The notes: generated by a model not told the origin, from the sequence alone. A stretch of DNA of 50,495 bases from Chitinophagales bacterium (GCA_020848475.1 JADKZZ010000039.1:1-50495), one strand, 5' to 3'; shown: positions 1 to 8,274, counted from the first letter of the stretch. Numbers and translations: made by a program.

Positions 1-1433
1 ACGATTGGCGCAGTCGCACCTTTACTGTATAATTGAAAAGTACCATCTAAGCAAGTAGATGTAATTTTATCAAGGCTTTTGTTGATTTCAGGATTGTTTG
101 GACTTGTCGTAAAATATTTAGCCGCATTTTCTATACTTAATTTTCCGATACTATATTGATAGAAAATCGTGTTTTGTATGCATTTTGGCTCAACGAATGT
201 AACAGCAGATTTTGGTGTAGAATTATTAGCCGCTTGGTCAAAATAGCTTGCTGCCATCTTGCCGGCTTCATGCATTTGTGTGTTCTCATATTGATACATC
301 AATAAGTTGATCATATTCTTTTTTGCATAAGCGTCAACGTTGCCACTTGCTACTTTTTCGTTTGCTGTGCCTGCAGTTTGTATGGCCGGCAAACTACTCC
401 ATTGCTGGTTAAAAGATGGCGTTTGAAAAACATGCGTTCCGTAGGCATTGATGTATGTATTATATGGAATATTATTTGCATCAAACATACTTCTAAGTGC
501 TAACGGACCCCAATTTTCGGGTCCTAAAATGGTGGTTTTATTCGGATTGACGACCCAGTCCAAAGAGCCACTAAAAAAGAAAGCAGGGGTTTTATCTTGC
601 TGGTCTATGATGGTGCCTAAGCCTTCCGCTGGCCCGGGAAGTCCGCCACCAAAAGCCGCTACTGCTACAATGCCATTGTTGTTTATTGGCTGATTGAAAC
701 CTAATTTATTTTTTACTGCATTATACAATGGATGTGTAAAGTTATTGCCATCTGCATACGTAAAAAATAAAGAAGCATTAGCACCCAAACTGCCGCCTGA
801 CAAATAGAACTTTGTTGTGTCAATGCCGACTTTCTCACTATTGTCTGCCATAAATTTGCGCGCTGCATTGGTCAAAAATAAATTGACATACATAGAGGCA
901 AAGAATTTGTCTTTTGCTGTAATAGCACCAACTTGATTGATTACTTTTGCTGTATAATAATTTACGGTATTGCCTTTGCCATCAAATCGGCCTGCAACAC
1001 TACCTACATTTTCATAATAAGCCACTACATAGCCACGTAATGCATAGTCAATGGCAGTACGATTGGACATCGACCAATTAAAATTTTCGCCATTGCCATT
1101 CGTCAACAGAATACAGCGTTTTGATGCATTATCATATACTGGCTGAATGATTAGCATTCTGCTATTGTCTTTGGTGTAGAAAACTTTAGTGACCTTAATG
1201 AGCTTGTTTAGATAATATTCTTTATTGACTTCTCCTTTTTTAAAAATATCAGCCAATTGATGTGACATGTCTAAAACAGACAAATTATATGCATTAAAAT
1301 AATTGCCTCCAGTTTGTGCTGTAGATACTGTTAAGGCCGCCTGATTGACATCGATATAGTTAAATGCAGTATTATTTTGAGCGAAAGATACTTGTACAAA
1401 TATCAAAATGATGATGGCCAAAAATTTATTCAT
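1..1433 (-). CDS. secreted alpha/beta hydrolase, esterase/depolymerase-like (3' end outside window)
   Basis: The gene is absent from the ORF track because its stop lies beyond the left edge. Translating the minus strand from the ATG at 1433 gives a clean signal peptide (MNKFLAIIILIFVQVSFAQ) and an open frame of about 477 residues to the edge. It contains a nucleophile elbow, GGSLGA, with Ser215, followed by a possible Asp292 (in GSLDWVVNP) and His334 (in YGTHVF). This Ser-Asp-His order fits the alpha/beta-hydrolase fold, and the layout resembles secreted feruloyl-esterase or polyhydroxybutyrate-depolymerase-type enzymes. The substrate is unknown. About 140 residues follow the catalytic His, and a C-terminal secretion domain may lie outside the window. 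The preceding ATG at 1440 runs into a stop after four codons, so 1433 is the start. Confidence 0.75.
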   Translation of the reverse strand, partial: MNKFLAIIILIFVQVSFAQNNTAFNYIDVNQAALTVSTAQTGGNYFNAYNLSVLDMSHQLADIFKKGEVNKEYYLNKLIKVTKVFYTKDNSRMLIIQPVYDNASKRCILLTNGNGENFNWSMSNRTAIDYALRGYVVAYYENVGSVAGRFDGKGNTVNYYTAKVINQVGAITAKDKFFASMYVNLFLTNAARKFMADNSEKVGIDTTKFYLSGGSLGANASLFFTYADGNNFTHPLYNAVKNKLGFNQPINNNGIVAVAAFGGGLPGPAEGLGTIIDQQDKTPAFFFSGSLDWVVNPNKTTILGPENWGPLALRSMFDANNIPYNTYINAYGTHVFQTPSFNQQWSSLPAIQTAGTANEKVASGNVDAYAKKNMINLLMYQYENTQMHEAGKMAASYFDQAANNSTPKSAVTFVEPKCIQNTIFYQYSIGKLSIENAAKYFTTSPNNPEINKSLDKITSTCLDGTFQLYSKGATAPI

Positions 1434-1536
1434 ATTCCATTTTTTTAAGTATAGATACAATTATTATACCATAAAAATAAACAAAGCCTATCTAATAAAT
1501 GGCATTTAACGGCTAAATAAGAAATTAAAGCGAAAT

Positions 1537-1989
1537 TTATGCGCCAAGCAGTTCTTTTACCATTGCAGAAATGCGAGCTCCTTCGGCCTGCCCGGCTACT
1601 TTTTTGCTGACCATTCCGATTACTTTTCCCATGTCTTTAATGGAAGAAGCGCCTGTTTCTGAAATACTTGCTTGTACAATACTTTTTAGTGCTTCATCGT
1701 CTAATTGCTTAGGCAAATACGAGGAGATTACGTCCATTTCTTCTTTTTCTTTAATGGCTAATTCAGGTCGATTTTCTTTGGTGAAAATATCGAATGACTC
1801 TTTGCGTTGGTTGAATAGCTTTTGTAAGATTTTTATTTCTTGTTCAGCTGTAATTTCGCCACTTGCTCCTTTTTCTGTTTTGGCAATTAAAAATGCGGCT
1901 TTGATGGCCTTGATAGTACGCAATTTTATTTCATTCTTAGAAAGCATCGCTTCCTTTAATTCGTTGTTTATATTTTGATCGAGACTCAT
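1537..1989 (-). CDS. GatB/YqeY domain-containing protein
   Basis: The 150-residue product has the length and sequence of free-standing YqeY proteins, which are homologous to the C-terminal helical tail domain of GatB, the tRNA-dependent amidotransferase subunit. Recognisable features are the N-terminal 'LKEAMLSKNEIKLRTIKAIKAA' helix, the central acidic and basic helical region, and the C-terminal 'GKVIGMVSKKVAGQAEGARISAMVKELL' segment typical of the family. The protein is cytoplasmic and its cellular role is not established; tRNA-related function is inferred only from homology. A TAATTTTG element (-7 type) is found at 2036-2029, about 40 bp before the ATG. The 135-aa plus-strand ORF over the same region is a shadow. 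Confidence 0.9.
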   Translation of the reverse strand: MSLDQNINNELKEAMLSKNEIKLRTIKAIKAAFLIAKTEKGASGEITAEQEIKILQKLFNQRKESFDIFTKENRPELAIKEKEEMDVISSYLPKQLDDEALKSIVQASISETGASSIKDMGKVIGMVSKKVAGQAEGARISAMVKELLGA

Positions 1990-2076
1990 ATTAATTTAAA
2001 AATTTAGAAATGAAACAATTTAATAAGGCAAAATTACTGAATTCAGCATGGATTTACTAAAAACCAATACCAATAA

Positions 2077-2292
2077 CTACGTCACTTCTTCGTAGTCTAT
2101 CAATTCAGCATCATTAAATTTCTGCTTGGCAGCAGTATTGTAATGTTGCTGCTGCTGCTGTTGATTGTTGTTGATATTTTGACGTGGTGGCGCTGGTTCT
2201 ACTTTTTCTGGTGTCTGCATTTGGGCAAACAGCATTTTTAATGCTTTATAACCTAGAATAAATAAGACGATGTATTTAAAAAATCGAAACAT
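2077..2292 (-). CDS. small membrane-anchored protein, DUF4834-like
   Basis: This is a 71-residue protein with one N-terminal hydrophobic segment (FFKYIVLFILGYKALKMLF), a low-complexity Gln/Asn linker and an acidic C-terminus ending DYEEVT. The short TM, variable linker and terminal 'DYEE' pattern match small Bacteroidota proteins grouped as DUF4834. A run of CTG/TTG repeats at about 2146-2165 encodes the six-Gln tract and could vary in length between strains. It is probably an inner-membrane protein with a cytoplasmic tail; no function is known. It has its own start and is separated from yqeY by about 87 bp, so cotranscription is possible. Confidence 0.6.
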   Translation of the reverse strand: MFRFFKYIVLFILGYKALKMLFAQMQTPEKVEPAPPRQNINNNQQQQQQHYNTAAKQKFNDAELIDYEEVT

Positions 2293-2355
2293 GATACAAA
2301 ATTAGTAGTTTACTATCATAATAGAACATTAAATAGGCGAAAATAGTTTCGCACA

Positions 2356-2371
2356 CCAAATATCTATTTGG
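2356..2371. promoter_or_regulatory. palindrome CCAAATA-TC-TATTTGG upstream of the ParDE promoter
   Basis: A perfect 7-bp inverted repeat with a 2-bp spacer is seen in the divergent region between the DUF4834-like gene and parD. It shares CCAA/TTGG half-site ends with the palindrome inside the ParDE promoter but has different spacing. It may be a second regulator site; that is inference. Confidence 0.3.
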
Positions 2372-2410
2372 CATTATTCATAGAATCGATAATGATTATA
2401 CAGAAAAAGC

Positions 2411-2442
2411 TTTGTGCGTTATACCAAGAATTGGTATATTTG
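2411..2442 (+). promoter_or_regulatory. Bacteroidota-type promoter of the ParDE operon
   Basis: TTTG at 2411-2414 is followed after 20 bp by TATATTTG at 2435-2442, an exact fit to the Bacteroidota primary-sigma pattern (TTTG near -33, TAnnTTTG near -7). The parD ATG begins 15 bp further on, so the leader would be short. The same 18-base string TATATTTGAATAAATAAA also precedes the gene at 37515. Confidence 0.65.
2421..2437. promoter_or_regulatory. probable ParD operator (palindrome inside the promoter)
   Basis: ATACCAA-GAA-TTGGTAT is a perfect 7-bp inverted repeat lying between the -33 and -7 elements and overlapping the latter. ParD antitoxins bind palindromes in their own promoter as ribbon-helix-helix dimers, so this is the natural autorepression site. 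The position and symmetry are seen; binding is inferred. Confidence 0.55.
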
Positions 2443-2457
2443 AATAAATAAAAAATT

Positions 2458-2709
2458 ATGGCTAAAAATACATCCATTTTATTAGGCGATTATTTTGATA
2501 ATTTCATTTCCCAACAAGTACAATCTGGAAAATATGCTTCTGCCAGCGAAGTGGTAAGAGCTGCATTACGTTTGTTTGAACACGAAGAAACTAAAAGAAC
2601 AGAACTTATTAAAGAACTTAAAAAAGGAGAAAAATCTGGTTTTGTAAAGAATTTTAATAGAGATACATACTTAAAGAAACTACATCAAAAACATAATGTA
2701 GAGAAATGA
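2458..2709 (+). CDS. parD: type II antitoxin, ParD family (ribbon-helix-helix)
   Basis: The 83-residue product begins with the short beta strand of a ribbon-helix-helix DNA-binding domain ('NTSILLGDYFDNFISQQVQSGKYASASEVVRAALRLFE'), including the ParD hallmark 'GKYxSASEVVRAALR'. The charged C-terminal half (about 48-83) is the part that in this family wraps and neutralises the ParE toxin. Its stop overlaps the toxin start by 4 bp (ATGA), implying translational coupling. It is expected to bind the palindrome in its promoter and to repress the operon together with ParE. No sign of degradation is seen, and the pair looks intact. Confidence 0.9.
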   Translation: MAKNTSILLGDYFDNFISQQVQSGKYASASEVVRAALRLFEHEETKRTELIKELKKGEKSGFVKNFNRDTYLKKLHQKHNVEK

Positions 2710-2999
2710 AATATAAGATTAGTATTGAAGCTCAAAAAGACATTGAAAATATTTGGCTTTATACATTTGAAACATGGTCGGTAGAACAAGCGGATAGGTA
2801 TTATAATTTAATTCTTGATGAAATCGAATATATTGCCCTTCATCCAAATGCTGGTAAAGATTATAGCCACGTTAGAAAAGGATATTATCGCTCAGAAATA
2901 AAATCACATTTTATCTTCTATAAAATAAATTTACAGGTAGTAGAAATTATTAGAATATTACATCAACAGATGGATATACAAAATAGATTAAACGAATAA
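2706..2999 (+). CDS. parE: type II toxin, ParE/RelE superfamily
   Basis: This 97-residue protein has the ParE-type fold pattern: 'YKISIEAQKDIENIWLYTFETWSVEQADRYYNLILDEIEYIALHPNAGKDY', a basic 'VRKGYYRSEIKSHFIFYKI' strand region and the terminal 'VVEIIRILHQQMDIQNRL' that is typical of ParE. Family members that have been studied poison DNA gyrase. It directly follows parD with an ATGA overlap, the usual antitoxin-first order. It is full length and probably functional. HtpG follows tail-to-tail with only 18 bp between stops. Confidence 0.9.
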   Translation: MKYKISIEAQKDIENIWLYTFETWSVEQADRYYNLILDEIEYIALHPNAGKDYSHVRKGYYRSEIKSHFIFYKINLQVVEIIRILHQQMDIQNRLNE

Positions 3000-3017
3000 T
3001 TCTAGTGCGTTGTGAGC

Positions 3018-4874
3018 TTATATCAACTCGAAACTGCGTTTTACAAAGGTTGTCAAAGCTTCGCCTTTCAACATATTTTGTGACAGCAATGCTAAATCGT
3101 ACAATTGCTTAATGTGTTTCTGCTGATGTGTTTCCTCTTCTTCTAATATCTTAGCATTTATTGGATGATTGGTATTAATAACTAAGTTTAATTTCTCTTC
3201 CATATTGCCAAACATAAATGGCGAACCGCCACCCATTTTTTGCATTTCCTGCATACGACGCATAAACTCATTACGTGTAATAACGATTGGCGCATCTGTA
3301 GGCGACAATGCTTTTAATTCGATATCTGCTTTTGATTTTTCAATCGTTGTTTCAAACAAGCTTTTTAGTTTTTCTTCTTGTTCTTTTGATAAAACAGAAT
3401 CGGCATTTTCTTCTTTAGGAATTAAATTAGAAACGATATCAGCGTCCACGCGTTTGAACTGTGTTTTTTCGTTTTTCATTTCTACTTGTTGTATGAAATG
3501 ATTGTCAATCATCGTATCTAATTTTGCTACTTCATAGCTGCGTTCTTTTGCTTGTTCAATATAACTGTGTTGCTCTTCTTCATCAGAAGTATAAAGCACA
3601 ACCAAATTGCCATCTTTATCCGTTTGATTGACAGCAATTTTTTCTTTTAATTCTGCAAAGGTGTAGAATGTGTTTTCTGTTGTTGGAAATAAGGCAAAAC
3701 CATTACTTCTTTCATAAAATTTCTCATCACTAATCATTCCATATTTTACAAAAAGACCAATGTCGCTCCATTTTTCTTCAAATTGTTTTCTGTCGTTATT
3801 AAATATTTCTTGCAACTTATCCGAAACTTTTTTGGAAATATGTTGGTTGATTTTTTTCACGTTTGCATCGCTTTGCAAGTAAGAACGCGACACATTTAAA
3901 GGAATATCTGGCGAGTCAATTACGCCGTGCAACAAGGTCAAATATTCAGGAACAATTTCTCCAACATTATCCGTCACAAAAACTTGATTGCTGTATAATT
4001 GTATTTTATCTTTTTGAACTTCAAAATTCTTTTTCAATTTTGGAAAATATAAAATACCAGTTAAATTGAAAGGATAATCTACGTTTAGATGAATCCAAAA
4101 CAATGGTTCTTCAAAATTCATTGGATACAACTCGCGATAGAAGTTTTTATAATCTTCATCTGTTAAAGACGAAGGCGTTTTTGTCCAAGCAGGTTGTGTG
4201 TTATTTATGATTTCAGGCTCTTGAGGTTTTTCTGCTTTTTTGTCGTCCTCACTTTGCCATTTAAAACCAAACTGAATTGGAATTGGCAAGAATTTACAAT
4301 ATTTATTAAGAAGAGATTTTATGCGATGTTCTTCTAAAAATTCAACTGAATCTTCGGCAATATGTAAAATAATTTCTGAGCCGCGTTGTTCTTTTGTTAT
4401 TTCTTCTAAAGTAAATTCAGTAGAGCCGTCGCATGTCCATTTTACTGCTGGCTCATCTTTGTAAGATTTTGTGTTTATTTCTACTTTTTCAGCTACCATA
4501 AATGCAGAATAAAAACCGAGACCGAAATGTCCGATAATGGCATTGTTGTCTGTGTTTTTTAGTTTTTCTACAAACTCGCCAGCCGAAGAAAAAGCGATTT
4601 GGTTGATGTATTTTTTCACTTCATCAGCCGTCATGCCTAAGCCTTTGTCGGCGATTGTCAATGTCTTGTTTTCTTTATCGATAGAAATTTGGATAGTTAA
4701 ATCGCCGATATCGCCTTTAGCTTCGCCAAGTTGAGATAATCCTTTTAGTTTTTTGGTAGCATCTACCGCATTAGATACTAATTCGCGCAAAAATATTTCG
4801 TGGTCTGAGTATAAGAATTTTTTGATGATAGGAAAGATATTCTCGGTTTGTACATTAATTTTTCCAGTTTCCAT
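3018..4874 (-). CDS. htpG: molecular chaperone HtpG (Hsp90)
   Basis: The 618-residue protein is a full-length bacterial Hsp90, a cytoplasmic ATP-dependent homodimeric chaperone. The N-terminal GHKL ATPase domain shows 'FLRELVSNAVDATKK' (catalytic Glu and Mg-binding Asn), 'DKGLGMTADEV' and the lid and glycine motif 'GHFGLGFYSAFMVAEKV'. The middle domain has 'LYSNQVFVTDN' and 'LNVSRSYLQSD', the Hsp90 region that contacts the gamma phosphate. The C-terminal dimerisation domain ends '...LKGEALTTFVKRSFELI' without the eukaryotic MEEVD tail. The ATG at 4874 gives the canonical start 'METGKINVQTENIFPIIKKFLYSDHEIFLRELVSNA'. It looks like a single-gene transcript. Confidence 0.97.
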   Translation of the reverse strand: METGKINVQTENIFPIIKKFLYSDHEIFLRELVSNAVDATKKLKGLSQLGEAKGDIGDLTIQISIDKENKTLTIADKGLGMTADEVKKYINQIAFSSAGEFVEKLKNTDNNAIIGHFGLGFYSAFMVAEKVEINTKSYKDEPAVKWTCDGSTEFTLEEITKEQRGSEIILHIAEDSVEFLEEHRIKSLLNKYCKFLPIPIQFGFKWQSEDDKKAEKPQEPEIINNTQPAWTKTPSSLTDEDYKNFYRELYPMNFEEPLFWIHLNVDYPFNLTGILYFPKLKKNFEVQKDKIQLYSNQVFVTDNVGEIVPEYLTLLHGVIDSPDIPLNVSRSYLQSDANVKKINQHISKKVSDKLQEIFNNDRKQFEEKWSDIGLFVKYGMISDEKFYERSNGFALFPTTENTFYTFAELKEKIAVNQTDKDGNLVVLYTSDEEEQHSYIEQAKERSYEVAKLDTMIDNHFIQQVEMKNEKTQFKRVDADIVSNLIPKEENADSVLSKEQEEKLKSLFETTIEKSKADIELKALSPTDAPIVITRNEFMRRMQEMQKMGGGSPFMFGNMEEKLNLVINTNHPINAKILEEEETHQQKHIKQLYDLALLSQNMLKGEALTTFVKRSFELI

Positions 4875-5019
4875 TTTTATAGATGATTAGATTTTAAGAA
4901 ATGAGATTTGAGAAAAACAATTCAAAAGTTGTTCCAATGGAAAATAGCTGACAAGTTGGCATTTTTAACTAAATTTGAGCGTAATTTTAGCTTAATAAAA
5001 TGTAATTTTGTGGAAGATA

Positions 5020-5187
5020 ATGAACATGAGATACCTAAGCGAGGCACACAAAAAAAATTCAGAAGGAGCGATAAAGATGCTCTCAGAACGTATATTGCCC
5101 ATAGACTTCAACAAGGCATTGAAACAGCTAAAGAAGAATTCGAAAGACGGCAAATTCTCTTCAGCCACCACGAGCAAGAAGATTTAG
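5020..5187 (+). CDS. small protein (55 aa) upstream of the kinase-like gene; missing from the track
   Basis: Reading from the ATG at 5020 (or the second ATG at 5026) gives 55 residues beginning MNMRYLSEAHKKNSEG and containing 'IKMLSERILPIDFNKALKQLKK', ending at TAG 5185-5187. The composition looks like a real helical soluble protein. The track instead extends the downstream gene through this segment in another frame from a TTG, giving an Arg/Lys-rich stretch with no domain sense. Only two bases separate this stop from the ATG at 5190, so the two genes are almost certainly translationally coupled. A TAAATTTG box at 4970-4977 could be its -7 element. The function is unknown; the arrangement (tiny gene first, enzyme-like gene second) recalls an antitoxin-toxin pair, which is inference only. 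Confidence 0.6.
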   Translation: MNMRYLSEAHKKNSEGAIKMLSERILPIDFNKALKQLKKNSKDGKFSSATTSKKI

Positions 5188-5189
5188 AA

Positions 5190-5681
5190 ATGAGAATTAT
5201 CTTTGATATTGCAAAAGATGAATCCATTTGGATTGATGATTTATATTTGTTGGGAAAGCCAACACTTGTTGGTGGACATGAGAATACATTGGCATTAGAT
5301 GATACAACAGGCTTTTTATATAAAAGCAATAATTTGTTTAATGCAAAATTTCTTGTTTCAAATCTTCTAAAACAAATTAATCTGCATAATGAACTATTTC
5401 CAGAAACATATTGTGAGCTTGTTGGTTTTACAGGATTTGACAATGGAAAATGCCATGCACCTTACATTGAAGTTATATACAAGCAACAATATGTAGATAA
5501 TGCAATACAAGCAACACCTATTGAAATTCGCGATTTTATGTTAGCGATCGGTTTTAAACAAATTGACGAAACAAGATATACAAACGATGTTATTATAGTT
5601 GCAGATCTTTATCCAAGAAATGTGTTAAAAGACATGCATGGATATATTTATGTTGTAGATGATATAGTTACTTTAGTGTGA
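5190..5681 (+). CDS. small protein-kinase-fold protein (polyvalent-protein-kinase-like)
   Basis: From the ATG at 5190 the protein is 163 residues. It has the skeleton of a minimal kinase fold: a glycine-containing start (KPTLVGGHENTLAL), Lys45 in 'FLYKSNN' as the nucleotide-contacting lysine candidate, a catalytic-loop-like 'VADLYPRNVL' with Asp139 and Asn144 in the DxxxxN spacing, and Asp157/158 in 'YVVDDI' near the C-terminus as a DFG-like metal ligand. The string 'HNELFPETYCELVGFTG' and the overall order resemble the kinase-like domain found in phage and conjugative-element 'polyvalent' proteins and in stand-alone Bacteroidota relatives. The substrate is unknown. The track's longer form (4908 start, TTG) adds 94 residues that overlap the upstream small gene in another frame, and is less likely. 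Family assignment is from memory of motifs and is moderately sure. Confidence 0.6.
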   Translation: MRIIFDIAKDESIWIDDLYLLGKPTLVGGHENTLALDDTTGFLYKSNNLFNAKFLVSNLLKQINLHNELFPETYCELVGFTGFDNGKCHAPYIEVIYKQQYVDNAIQATPIEIRDFMLAIGFKQIDETRYTNDVIIVADLYPRNVLKDMHGYIYVVDDIVTLV

Positions 5682-5688
5682 AATAATA

Positions 5689-6393
5689 TCACTTCGGATT
5701 TGTACTCCAAATAGTAGCTTCAGGAATGAAACCAACATCGCGCAGCTCTAACATAGAAACTATTAGATGTGCAACATCTTGCGCTTCTAATTTGGTGTTG
5801 TTAAAGTCGCGTTTTGGCCTGCCAGAATTTATCACAAAGTTCGTTTGCACTTCGCTTGGATGTACCATCATCACCCGAATATTATAAGGTCTGAGTTCTT
5901 CACGCCAGCATTCCGTCATGCCACGCAATGCCCATTTTGAAGTGCTGTAAGCCGTACCGTTTTGATGTCCTTTCAATCCAGATGTTGAGGCCACATTGAT
6001 GATGTTGCCGTGTTGCTGATGAATGAAATATTTAGCACATTCTCTGCCACATAACATGGCGCCAGTTACATTTGTTTCTATGATGGCTTTAAATTTTTCG
6101 GTATCTATATTTTGCAACACATCAAAATATCCAAAGCCTGCATTATTGATTAAAACATCTAATCCATTGAGTTGCGCAATCGTGTTTTTCACCAATTTAA
6201 TGACATCATTTTCATTTGTTACATCACAAGCAATTGCAATAGCTCCAATTTCTTCGGCTGTTTTTTTTAGTGTTTTTTTATTGCGTCCACTGATTACCAC
6301 TTGTGCGCCTTTTTTAATCAGCATTTTTGCCGTTGCTAATCCAATACCTGAGCTGCCGCCTGTAATTAATATTTTGGCATTTTTAATTTTCAT
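5689..6393 (-). CDS. SDR family oxidoreductase (classical short-chain dehydrogenase)
   Basis: This 234-residue cytoplasmic NAD(P)H-dependent enzyme shows the classical SDR signatures: the TGGSSGIG cofactor loop at 11-18, 'NNAG' at 83-86, Ser136 in 'NVASTSG', and the YxxxK pair Tyr149/Lys153 in 'AYSTSKWAL'. The Arg in 'SGRNKK' after strand two suggests NADPH preference. The sequence 'GMTECWREELRPYNIRVMMVHPSEVQTNF' is typical of SDRs annotated as 3-oxoacyl-ACP-reductase-like or 'YdfG-like', but the substrate cannot be told. It ends 7 bp from the convergent kinase-like gene, and the upstream ABC exporter gene stops 48 bp before it, so the two leftward genes may be cotranscribed. Confidence 0.92.
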   Translation of the reverse strand: MKIKNAKILITGGSSGIGLATAKMLIKKGAQVVISGRNKKTLKKTAEEIGAIAIACDVTNENDVIKLVKNTIAQLNGLDVLINNAGFGYFDVLQNIDTEKFKAIIETNVTGAMLCGRECAKYFIHQQHGNIINVASTSGLKGHQNGTAYSTSKWALRGMTECWREELRPYNIRVMMVHPSEVQTNFVINSGRPKRDFNNTKLEAQDVAHLIVSMLELRDVGFIPEATIWSTNPK

Positions 6394-6441
6394 GTTAATG
6401 ATTTTTTTGAAGATAAGAAATCTGAGTGCAAAGTAAAAAGA

Positions 6442-8214
6442 TTAACGCTCACGCTCACCAATCTGTTGGCGCCACATAGCATAATACAATCCTTTCTCTG
6501 CTAATAAATGTTGGTGATTGCCGCTTTCAATAATTTTTCCTTTTTCTAATACATAAATTGTGTCTGCATGCATAATCGTAGATAAGCGATGTGCAATCAT
6601 AACGGTGATGTGTTCTTTTTTCGAAATTAGATTTTTGATGGTTTGCGTAATTTCATTTTCTGTAATCGAGTCGAGTGCCGATGTGGCCTCATCAAACACC
6701 ATTATTTTGGGCTGTCGCAGTAGTGCACGGGCAATAGATAAACGTTGTTTTTCTCCACCAGAAATCTTCATGCCACCTTCGCCAATTACAGTGTTGATGC
6801 CATTGTCGCTACGAGCGAGCAAGCTTTGACAAGCAGACTTATTTAATACATCATAGATTTCATCATCGCTTGCACTTGGATTGACAAACAGTAAATTTTC
6901 TTTTATTGTGCCGGCAAATAATTGTGTGTCTTGTGTTACAAATCCAATTTGTGCGCGCAATTCGTCGATGTCTATATTTTCCGCATCAAGATTATTGTAT
7001 AATATTTTTCCCGATTGTGCTTGATAAAGTCCTACTAATAATTTTACTAAAGTAGTTTTACCAGCACCAGACGGACCAACAAATGCGATAGTGTCGCCTT
7101 TTTTAGCTGTAAACGAAATATGTTCAATGGCATTTGTTGTAGCTGATTGATGTTGAAATCCAACATTGTCAAACGATAAAGATTCAATGGCATGTAGGCT
7201 CAATGCGACTTGTGGCTTGCGTTCGACGGCCGTGTTCATTAGCTTTTCAAAGTTTTTTAGTGATGCTTCCGCTTCGCGATAACTCATGATGACATTGCCC
7301 ATTTCTTGCAATGGATTGAAAATAAAAAACGAATAAAATTGAAGTGTGATTAATTGACCAGCAGTTAAATGGTCTTTAAAAATCAACATCAAAATAATAA
7401 ACATAATAACCTGCCGCAACGAATTGACCAAAGTGCCTTGCACAAAAGAGATACTGCGTATTTTTTTTACTTTATCTAATTCTAAATTTAGAATTTTAAG
7501 TGTGGTGTCATTGAGACGATTTACTTCTTGCTGTGTTAAACCAAGGCTTTTTATTAATTCGATGTTGCGCAAACTCTCCGTAGTAGCGCCAGCTAAGATG
7601 TTCGTTTTTTGTGTAATAGTAGCTTGTACCGTTTTTATTTTCTTGGATAAAATATTGATAGATGTACCGAGCAAAAATGATGCAATAAAATACATAAGAA
7701 TTAAGCCAGGATATACAAATGCCGAATAAATAATGACAAATACAATGCCGATAACAGCGACAAAAAGTACATTGATAAAGTTTTGCATGAAGCGTTCTGA
7801 GTCTTGCCGCACTTTTTGTAATATGTTTAATGTTTCGCCACTGCGCTGGTCTTCAAAAGCTTGAAATGGCAATTGTAGCGCGTGTTTTAGACCATCTGTA
7901 TATACATCTGCGCCAAATCGTTGTATGACGACGTTCATGCAATAATCTTGAAATGCTTTGGAAATGCGACTAATCATGGCCACAGAAATAGCACATGTGA
8001 TTAAGAATAAAACACCTTTTATAAATTCAGAAGAAGTTCTGCTAAATTGTTTTCCATCTACAATTTTTGTATGTGGATGTGTTGCATAATCATCGAATAT
8101 CTTACCAAATATGTATGGATCTAATAGAGAAAAACTTTGGTTGATAATGGCGAGGATAAATGTGAGTAATACCAGCCATTTGTATCTTTGTAAATAATAC
8201 AGTAAAATTTTCAT
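6442..8214 (-). CDS. ABC transporter, ATP-binding/permease half-transporter (exporter type)
   Basis: The product has an N-terminal six-helix membrane domain (about 1-310) fused to one nucleotide-binding domain, the MsbA/LmrA-like homodimeric exporter arrangement. The ATPase carries Walker A 'GPSGAGKTT' (about 378), the Q-loop 'GFVTQDTQ', the signature 'ISGGEKQRLSIARALL' (about 480), Walker B 'IMVFDEATSALD' (about 501) and the H-loop 'IAHRLST'. The track start at 8283 is a GTG that adds a non-conserved stretch; the ATG at 8214 gives MKILLYYLQRYKWLVLL, a normal family start, and 590 residues. The substrate could be lipid, peptide or drug. It lies just beyond a strong terminator, so it has its own promoter. 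Confidence 0.92.
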   Translation of the reverse strand: MKILLYYLQRYKWLVLLTFILAIINQSFSLLDPYIFGKIFDDYATHPHTKIVDGKQFSRTSSEFIKGVLFLITCAISVAMISRISKAFQDYCMNVVIQRFGADVYTDGLKHALQLPFQAFEDQRSGETLNILQKVRQDSERFMQNFINVLFVAVIGIVFVIIYSAFVYPGLILMYFIASFLLGTSINILSKKIKTVQATITQKTNILAGATTESLRNIELIKSLGLTQQEVNRLNDTTLKILNLELDKVKKIRSISFVQGTLVNSLRQVIMFIILMLIFKDHLTAGQLITLQFYSFFIFNPLQEMGNVIMSYREAEASLKNFEKLMNTAVERKPQVALSLHAIESLSFDNVGFQHQSATTNAIEHISFTAKKGDTIAFVGPSGAGKTTLVKLLVGLYQAQSGKILYNNLDAENIDIDELRAQIGFVTQDTQLFAGTIKENLLFVNPSASDDEIYDVLNKSACQSLLARSDNGINTVIGEGGMKISGGEKQRLSIARALLRQPKIMVFDEATSALDSITENEITQTIKNLISKKEHITVMIAHRLSTIMHADTIYVLEKGKIIESGNHQHLLAEKGLYYAMWRQQIGERER

Positions 8215-8274
8215 TGGAATACAAATGTACAACAAATGAAAAATATTGTTTGTGAAGTACAACGTTATAAAATA

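Noticed and set aside
448-693. 81-aa plus-strand ORF
   Set aside because: It lies opposite the secreted hydrolase gene and has no domain features; a shadow.
2146-2165. CTG/TTG trinucleotide run taken as a tandem-repeat element
   Set aside because: It encodes the Gln tract of the DUF4834-like protein and is too short to be a separate element.
4908-5189. N-terminal 94 residues of the tracked 257-aa ORF
   Set aside because: The start is TTG, the composition is a run of Arg/Lys and it overlaps a better small ORF in another frame; the kinase-like domain begins at the ATG at 5190.
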